From Pseudomonadota bacterium (GTDB lineage: Bacteria; Pseudomonadota; Alphaproteobacteria; Rhizobiales; Hyphomicrobiaceae), in contig JAEZBZ010000104.1 in NCBI GenBank assembly GCA_023412745.1, forward strand, positions 1-18,229: a stretch of DNA of 18,229 nt, given 5' to 3'. This document shows positions 14,586-18,229 of the stretch, in pieces. Every line of letters starts with the position of its first letter. Within the stretch, counting starts at the first letter, position 1. The translations under genes and the position numbers were made by a program. Below the pieces are notes generated by a model that was not told the DNA's origin, did not search any database, and was given only the letters and a program-made list of their open reading frames with translations.

Positions 14586-15047
14586 ATGACGAACGAACAT
14601 CAGGATGCGGCCGCCCGGCGCGCCGCCAGCGCCGCCGAAGTTCACGCCCGGACCGGCATCGACGAACGCATGATCCACACTCTGGTCCACACCTTCTACG
14701 ACCGGATTCGTGCCGATTCCGTGCTCGGCCCGATTTTCGCCGAACGTATTTCAGATTGGGAACCACACCTCGCGCGGATGTGCGCGTTCTGGTCGTCCGT
14801 CACGCTGATGACCGGCCGATATCATGGCCGCCCGATGCAAGCGCACGCGCACTTGCCCGTGGCGGGCGCGCATTTCGATCACTGGCTTGCCCTGTTCTCT
14901 GAGACGGCTCGTGAGGTCTGCCCGCCGGTCGCGGCGGAGTATTTCATTCAACGCGCCAACATGATCGCGAAAAGCCTCGAAATGGGCATCGCCACCTTCC
15001 GCGGCGCAATCCTCGCACCTGGTGAGCGGCTGGCGCCATCCAGGTAG
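14586..15047 (+). CDS. group III truncated hemoglobin
   Basis: A 153-residue protein of the group III truncated hemoglobins (GlbIII), cytosolic heme proteins that bind O2 or NO. Family marks: 'VHTFYDRIRADSVLGPIFAE' (helix B with Phe-Tyr at the distal pocket), 'RMCAFWSSVTLMTGRYHGRP', then 'MQAHAHLPVAGAHFDHWLAL', where the His of HF-x-x-W is the likely proximal heme ligand and the Trp is the conserved G8 residue. 'CPPVAAEYFIQRANMIAKSL' forms the last helix. The frame opens at 14520, but the ATG at 14586 has GAGG five bases upstream and gives the usual N-terminus. Divergent from DUF454. A possible CRP/FNR-type site upstream would fit control by oxygen or NO. Confidence 0.92.
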   Translation: MTNEHQDAAARRAASAAEVHARTGIDERMIHTLVHTFYDRIRADSVLGPIFAERISDWEPHLARMCAFWSSVTLMTGRYHGRPMQAHAHLPVAGAHFDHWLALFSETAREVCPPVAAEYFIQRANMIAKSLEMGIATFRGAILAPGERLAPSR

Positions 15048-15101
15048 TCGCTCACTCACGGTGTGCTATGTCTGCAATCTGAACCCATCCGGTCAGGCGA
15101 T

Positions 15102-15512
15102 ATGGCATACGCAATCAAGGCGGAAGTTCGCGACCCACAGGCAAAGACTTTTACGTTCGCCGCGCAGAAAACGATGTACGGCGGCAATACCATCGCCGAG
15201 AATGATACGGTTTTTGTGTTCGCCAGCGAAAACGAAGGTGGTTCAGGGCTCATAGCCCGCGGGATCGTGACCTCCGCCGAAAAAGTCGCGCGCAGGCCCG
15301 GCGTTGTCCGGCAAACGCCGCGTGTGAGCATAACCGTCAAAAGCACCGCACTTGCAAAGCGTCCCCTTGGCCGCAGCCAACTCAAGCCCTTTACCGACTG
15401 GAATGATGGCAAGCCGCAGACCGAGCTCAATTTCAAGTTCTACCGGCAGGCAACAAACAAGATCGTCGGCATCTCGGATGCAGCGGCAGCGTTTCTAGAA
15501 GCTTACTTCTGA
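15102..15512 (+). CDS. conserved-type hypothetical protein, 136 residues
   Basis: A soluble, beta-rich protein beginning 'MAYAIKAEVRDPQAKTFTFA' and including 'MYGGNTIAENDTVFVFASEN', 'GGSGLIARGIVTSAEKV', 'PRVSITVKSTALAKRPLGRS' and a conserved-looking ending 'FTDWNDGKPQTELNFKFYRQ' then 'ATNKIVGISDAAAAFLEAYF'. The mix of short strands and the 'FVFASENEGGSGLIARGIV' segment recalls PUA/EVE-like RNA- or modified-base-binding folds, but this is only a fold guess. The frame opens at 15063; the ATG at 15102 has CAGG upstream and seems the true start, because the residues before it look random. No cysteine. It converges on pgi with an 8-base gap. Confidence 0.8.
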   Translation: MAYAIKAEVRDPQAKTFTFAAQKTMYGGNTIAENDTVFVFASENEGGSGLIARGIVTSAEKVARRPGVVRQTPRVSITVKSTALAKRPLGRSQLKPFTDWNDGKPQTELNFKFYRQATNKIVGISDAAAAFLEAYF

Positions 15513-15520
15513 AGCTGTGT

Positions 15521-17185
15521 TCAAAGACTCTGCCCCTTGCCCCGCATCTGGCGGCAGCGGCGGATCAGCTGATTGGTCGAGCTATCGTGCGCCAGCGCTG
15601 GCTCGCCCGCGCCTTCCAGTTCCGGCACGATCTGCTGCGCCAGCATCTTGCCAAGCTCGACGCCCCACTGGTCGAATGAGCCGATATTCCAGATCACGCC
15701 CTGGGTGAACACGTTGTGCTCATAGAGCGCGACCAGTTTACCGAGTGCCGCTGGCGTCAGGCGATCCATCAGGATCATGTTGGAGGGCCGGTTGCCATCG
15801 AACGTTCGGTGCGGCACCAGCCAACCCGGCGTGCCTTCGCCCGCGACCGCCTCGGGCGTCTTGCCGAAGGCCAGCGCCTCGGCCTGCGCCAGCACGTTAG
15901 CCAGCAGAATGTCGTGATGCCGCCCCAGCGGATTGAGCGACTGCCCGAACGCGATGAAATCGCATGGGATCAGGTGGGTACCCTGATGGATGAGCTGATA
16001 GAACGAATGCTGCCCATTGGTGCCGGGCTCGCCCCAATAGACCGGACTGGTTGGATGCGTGACGCGCTGGCCATCGAGCGTCACCTGCTTGCCGTTGCTC
16101 TCCATGGTGAGCTGCTGGAGATAGGCGGGAAAACGTTTCAGATACTGCTCATAGGGCAGTACCGCGATGTTCCCGACCCGGAAGAACTGCGTGTACCAGA
16201 CCGTTAGCAGCGCCATCAGCACGGGCAAGTTCTGATCGAACGGCGCGGTGCGGAAATGCGTGTCCATCTCGTGAAAACCATCGAGCATGGCGCGGAAATG
16301 CTCAGGCCCGATTGCCAGCATTGTCGACAGGCCGATCGCCGAGTCCATGGAATAGCGGCCACCGACCCAATCCCAGAACTCAAACATATTCGCCGTATCA
16401 ATACCGAATGCGGCCACCTTCTCCGCGTTGGTCGATACCGCCACGAAATGGCGCGCGACGGACTTTTCGTCCCCGCCAAACCCATTGACCAGCCACGCCC
16501 GTGCGCTGTGGGCGTTGGTCATGGTTTCCAGCGTCGTGAAGGTCTTCGATGACACGATGAACAGCGTCTCAGCCGGATCGAGATCCCGGCTGGCTTCGGC
16601 AAAGTCCGTGCCGTCGACATTGGAGACGAACCGGAACGACATATCGCGTCGGCTGTAGGCCTTCAGCGCCTCATACGCCATGACGGGTCCGAGATCCGAG
16701 CCGCCGATACCGATATTGACGACGTTGCGGATCGGCTTTCCGGTATGGCCGGTCCAGGCGCCGTCACGCACCCGGTTTGCGAAGGCTGACATCTTGTCGA
16801 GCACGGCATGGATATCGGCCGTGACATCACGCCCGTCGACGACGAGCGTTGAGCCGCGCGGCGCCCGCAACGCGATATGCAGCACCGAGCGGTTCTCGGT
16901 TGCATTGATGCGATCACCACGGAACATGGCTTCGATGCGATCGCGCAGTCCGCGCTGCTCCGCGAGCCTGGCCAGCAAGTCCAGCGTTTTCGCCGTGATG
17001 CGGTTTTTCGAATAATCGAGATAGATGCCCGCAGCCTCGGCCGTCATGGTCGTGCCGCGCGTGGCATCCGCTGCGAACAGATCGCGCAGATGCAGCGCAG
17101 TAATCTCCTTGTGATGGTCGCTGAGCGCCCGCCACGCGTCCCCTGCTCCGGCAGCCGATCCCACGTTCCCACCACCCATTGCCAT
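15521..17185 (-). CDS. pgi: glucose-6-phosphate isomerase
   Basis: A 554-residue phosphoglucose isomerase interconverting glucose-6-P and fructose-6-P in glycolysis/gluconeogenesis. Signatures: 'NVVNIGIGGSDLGPVMAYEA', the SIS-domain phosphate loop 'FIVSSKTFTTLETMTNA', 'FWDWVGGRYSMDSAIGL', the base Glu in 'MESNGKQV', His in 'IHQGTHLIPCDFIAFG', and Lys in 'SFDQWGVELGK'. Length is normal. The frame opens with an ATG at 17209, but GGGAG lies seven bases before the ATG at 17185, whereas the AAGGA before 17209 is only two to three bases away, so 17185 is preferred. The N-terminal 'AMGGGNVGSAAGAG' is low in complexity. Stands alone, convergent with the 136-residue gene. Confidence 0.96.
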   Translation of the reverse strand: MAMGGGNVGSAAGAGDAWRALSDHHKEITALHLRDLFAADATRGTTMTAEAAGIYLDYSKNRITAKTLDLLARLAEQRGLRDRIEAMFRGDRINATENRSVLHIALRAPRGSTLVVDGRDVTADIHAVLDKMSAFANRVRDGAWTGHTGKPIRNVVNIGIGGSDLGPVMAYEALKAYSRRDMSFRFVSNVDGTDFAEASRDLDPAETLFIVSSKTFTTLETMTNAHSARAWLVNGFGGDEKSVARHFVAVSTNAEKVAAFGIDTANMFEFWDWVGGRYSMDSAIGLSTMLAIGPEHFRAMLDGFHEMDTHFRTAPFDQNLPVLMALLTVWYTQFFRVGNIAVLPYEQYLKRFPAYLQQLTMESNGKQVTLDGQRVTHPTSPVYWGEPGTNGQHSFYQLIHQGTHLIPCDFIAFGQSLNPLGRHHDILLANVLAQAEALAFGKTPEAVAGEGTPGWLVPHRTFDGNRPSNMILMDRLTPAALGKLVALYEHNVFTQGVIWNIGSFDQWGVELGKMLAQQIVPELEGAGEPALAHDSSTNQLIRRCRQMRGKGQSL

Positions 17186-17209
17186 TCGTTTACTCCCGGC
17201 TTCGCTCAT

Positions 17210-17722
17210 AGTCCTTGCGCGATGGTCCTAGCGCGCGTGCTGCTCATCAGAAGGGCACAGAGCCATCCCCTGCATAACCATGCGACGGCCGGGCGCATCG
17301 CGACCTCCGGCGAAGGCTCGCGCCCGAAGCTGCTGCTGTTTTGAGCGTGCGTCCCCCGCATGGATAGTCTGATAACGTCCGGGAGGCCAGATCGGTCCGC
17401 GGCAGCCCCACAACCTGGGCGCGACCACATCAACCCGGCGCCGAGGACGCCAGAATCCAGAAACGCCAAATCTATGCATGCCGCTTGGTTACCTGGGGCA
17501 AGTTCTCACCACCTAGACGAAAGTCTAGCGCGCGGCCGCGAGCATCCTGGATACCGCCAAATCCCACAATACAGCGTTACATCCCGCCCACGACGTCCAT
17601 GCGATAGCTGTAAAACCTCTGCTGCAGCGCACGCGGATTGGTCGGACTGGCGAATTTGACCTTGCAACGGGTACGGAAACGAGACTAAAGCCAACGCAAA
17701 TAGTATCCGCAGGGTAACTTCG
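17210..17722. other. gene-poor stretch between pgi and the TRAP permease
   Basis: About 510 bases with no supportable gene. A plus-strand frame (17360-17659) and two overlapping minus-strand frames (17206-17479) are proline/arginine-rich, lack ribosome sites and resemble nothing. The only structure is a perfect CTAGAC-GAAA-GTCTAG hairpin at 17513-17528. The TRAP promoter should be in the last 150 bases, but no convincing -35/-10 pair is visible. Confidence 0.5.
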
Positions 17723-18229
17723 GTGCGATCCCTCTTAGCCTTTACCCGCGCGATCGACGCACTCAGCGACGTCGCGGGCTACACTGCGAAATGGCTGGTT
17801 CTTCTCGCCTGCCTCGTCAGTGCCGGCAACGCCAGCGTGCGCTATCTTTTCCACTATAGTTCGAACGGTCTGCTTGAAATCCAGTGGTACATGTTCGGCG
17901 GCATCGTGTTGCTCGGCGCGGCCCAGACACTCCGGCTGAATGAGCACGTCCGCGTCGACCTGCTGTATTCGTCGGTTTCCGACCGGACACGGCTGCTGAT
18001 CGATACCGTCGGGCTTCTGCTGTTCCTGTTGCCGGCGATGGGCTATTTCTTCTACCTGACTTGGCCGTTCTTCTGGAATTCGTTCCAGCAGCAGGAATAC
18101 TCGAGCAATGCCGGTGGCCTGATCCTGTGGCCCGTGAAGGGACTGTTGCCGCTCGGTTTCGGGTTGGTATTCCTGCAAGGCGTGTCGGAATTGATCAAGC
18201 GTGTCGCGGCGCTGAACGATATCGTGCGC
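17723..18229 (+). CDS. TRAP transporter small permease (DctQ family), 3' end cut by window edge
   Basis: The first 169 residues of a DctQ-type small membrane subunit of a tripartite ATP-independent periplasmic (TRAP) transporter, which imports organic acids using a solute-binding protein and a DctM large permease. Four hydrophobic segments can be seen: 'TAKWLVLLACLVSAGNASVR', 'EIQWYMFGGIVLLGAAQTLR', 'LLIDTVGLLLFLLPAMGYFF', and 'LWPVKGLLPLGFGLVFLQGV'. The loop 'NEHVRVDLLYSSVS' after the second segment is the family signature (H-x-R-V-D). 'FWNSFQQQEYSSNAGGL' is typical of the larger mannitol/haloacid-like subgroup. It starts with GTG, with AGGG about nine bases upstream. The large permease and binding protein are expected beyond the right edge. 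Confidence 0.92.
   Translation, partial: MRSLLAFTRAIDALSDVAGYTAKWLVLLACLVSAGNASVRYLFHYSSNGLLEIQWYMFGGIVLLGAAQTLRLNEHVRVDLLYSSVSDRTRLLIDTVGLLLFLLPAMGYFFYLTWPFFWNSFQQQEYSSNAGGLILWPVKGLLPLGFGLVFLQGVSELIKRVAALNDIVR

Overview
The window looks like a chromosomal segment from a GC-rich alphaproteobacterium, most likely of the order Hyphomicrobiales (Bradyrhizobium/Rhodopseudomonas-like). The pointers are the Usg protein, a groESL operon behind a CIRCE operator, several small heat-shock proteins in a row, a dispersed CTCCCC/GGGGAG palindrome of the rhizobial type, and high third-position GC. No rRNA, tRNA, CRISPR array or insertion sequence was found.

Layout. (a) 1-2584: the 5' part of an alpha/beta hydrolase (minus), an OsmC-family thiol protein (minus), and a divergently transcribed GlxA-type regulator (DJ-1/PfpI-like domain plus AraC HTH). 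(b) 2585-3114: no convincing gene. (c) 3115-7985: a heat-shock island. On the minus strand the order is hsp20, an NDUFS4-like protein, a 69-residue protein, usg, groES, groEL. Divergently, two further hsp20 genes lie on the plus strand. The groES promoter combines a CIRCE operator with a sigma-32-like promoter whose -35 element sits inside the operator. The divergent hsp20 region carries a degenerate version of the same layout, and two hsp20 start regions can fold into hairpins that cover the Shine-Dalgarno sequence. (d) 7986-8916: small degraded reading frames and hairpins. (e) 8917-9882: trhO (tRNA uridine 5-hydroxylase). (f) 9961-10806: a frameshifted small gene, a small secreted basic protein, and a palindromic repeat. 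(g) 10854-14046: a catabolic locus in decay. An intact FAD-dependent amine/amino-acid oxidase is followed upstream by a broken allophanate-hydrolase-type amidase and, divergently, a LysR regulator with a nonsense codon and a frameshift. (h) 14047-15512: a DUF454/YbaN membrane protein divergent from a group III truncated hemoglobin, then an uncharacterised 136-residue protein. (i) 15521-17185: pgi (minus). (j) 17210-17722: gene-poor. (k) 17723 to the end: the start of a TRAP transporter small permease.

How it fits together. The heat-shock island is the functional core: GroESL foldase, three Hsp20 holdases, and three poorly characterised small proteins in one co-directional run between hsp20 and groESL. 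They may be co-induced and support proteostasis, which is inference from position and promoter structure. The OsmC/GlxA pair, the truncated hemoglobin and TrhO are unlinked housekeeping or stress functions. The most interesting points are the composite CIRCE/sigma-32 promoters, the possible RNA thermometers, the accessory small genes in the heat-shock run, and the several one-lesion small genes, which need raw-read checking to separate pseudogenes from sequencing errors.
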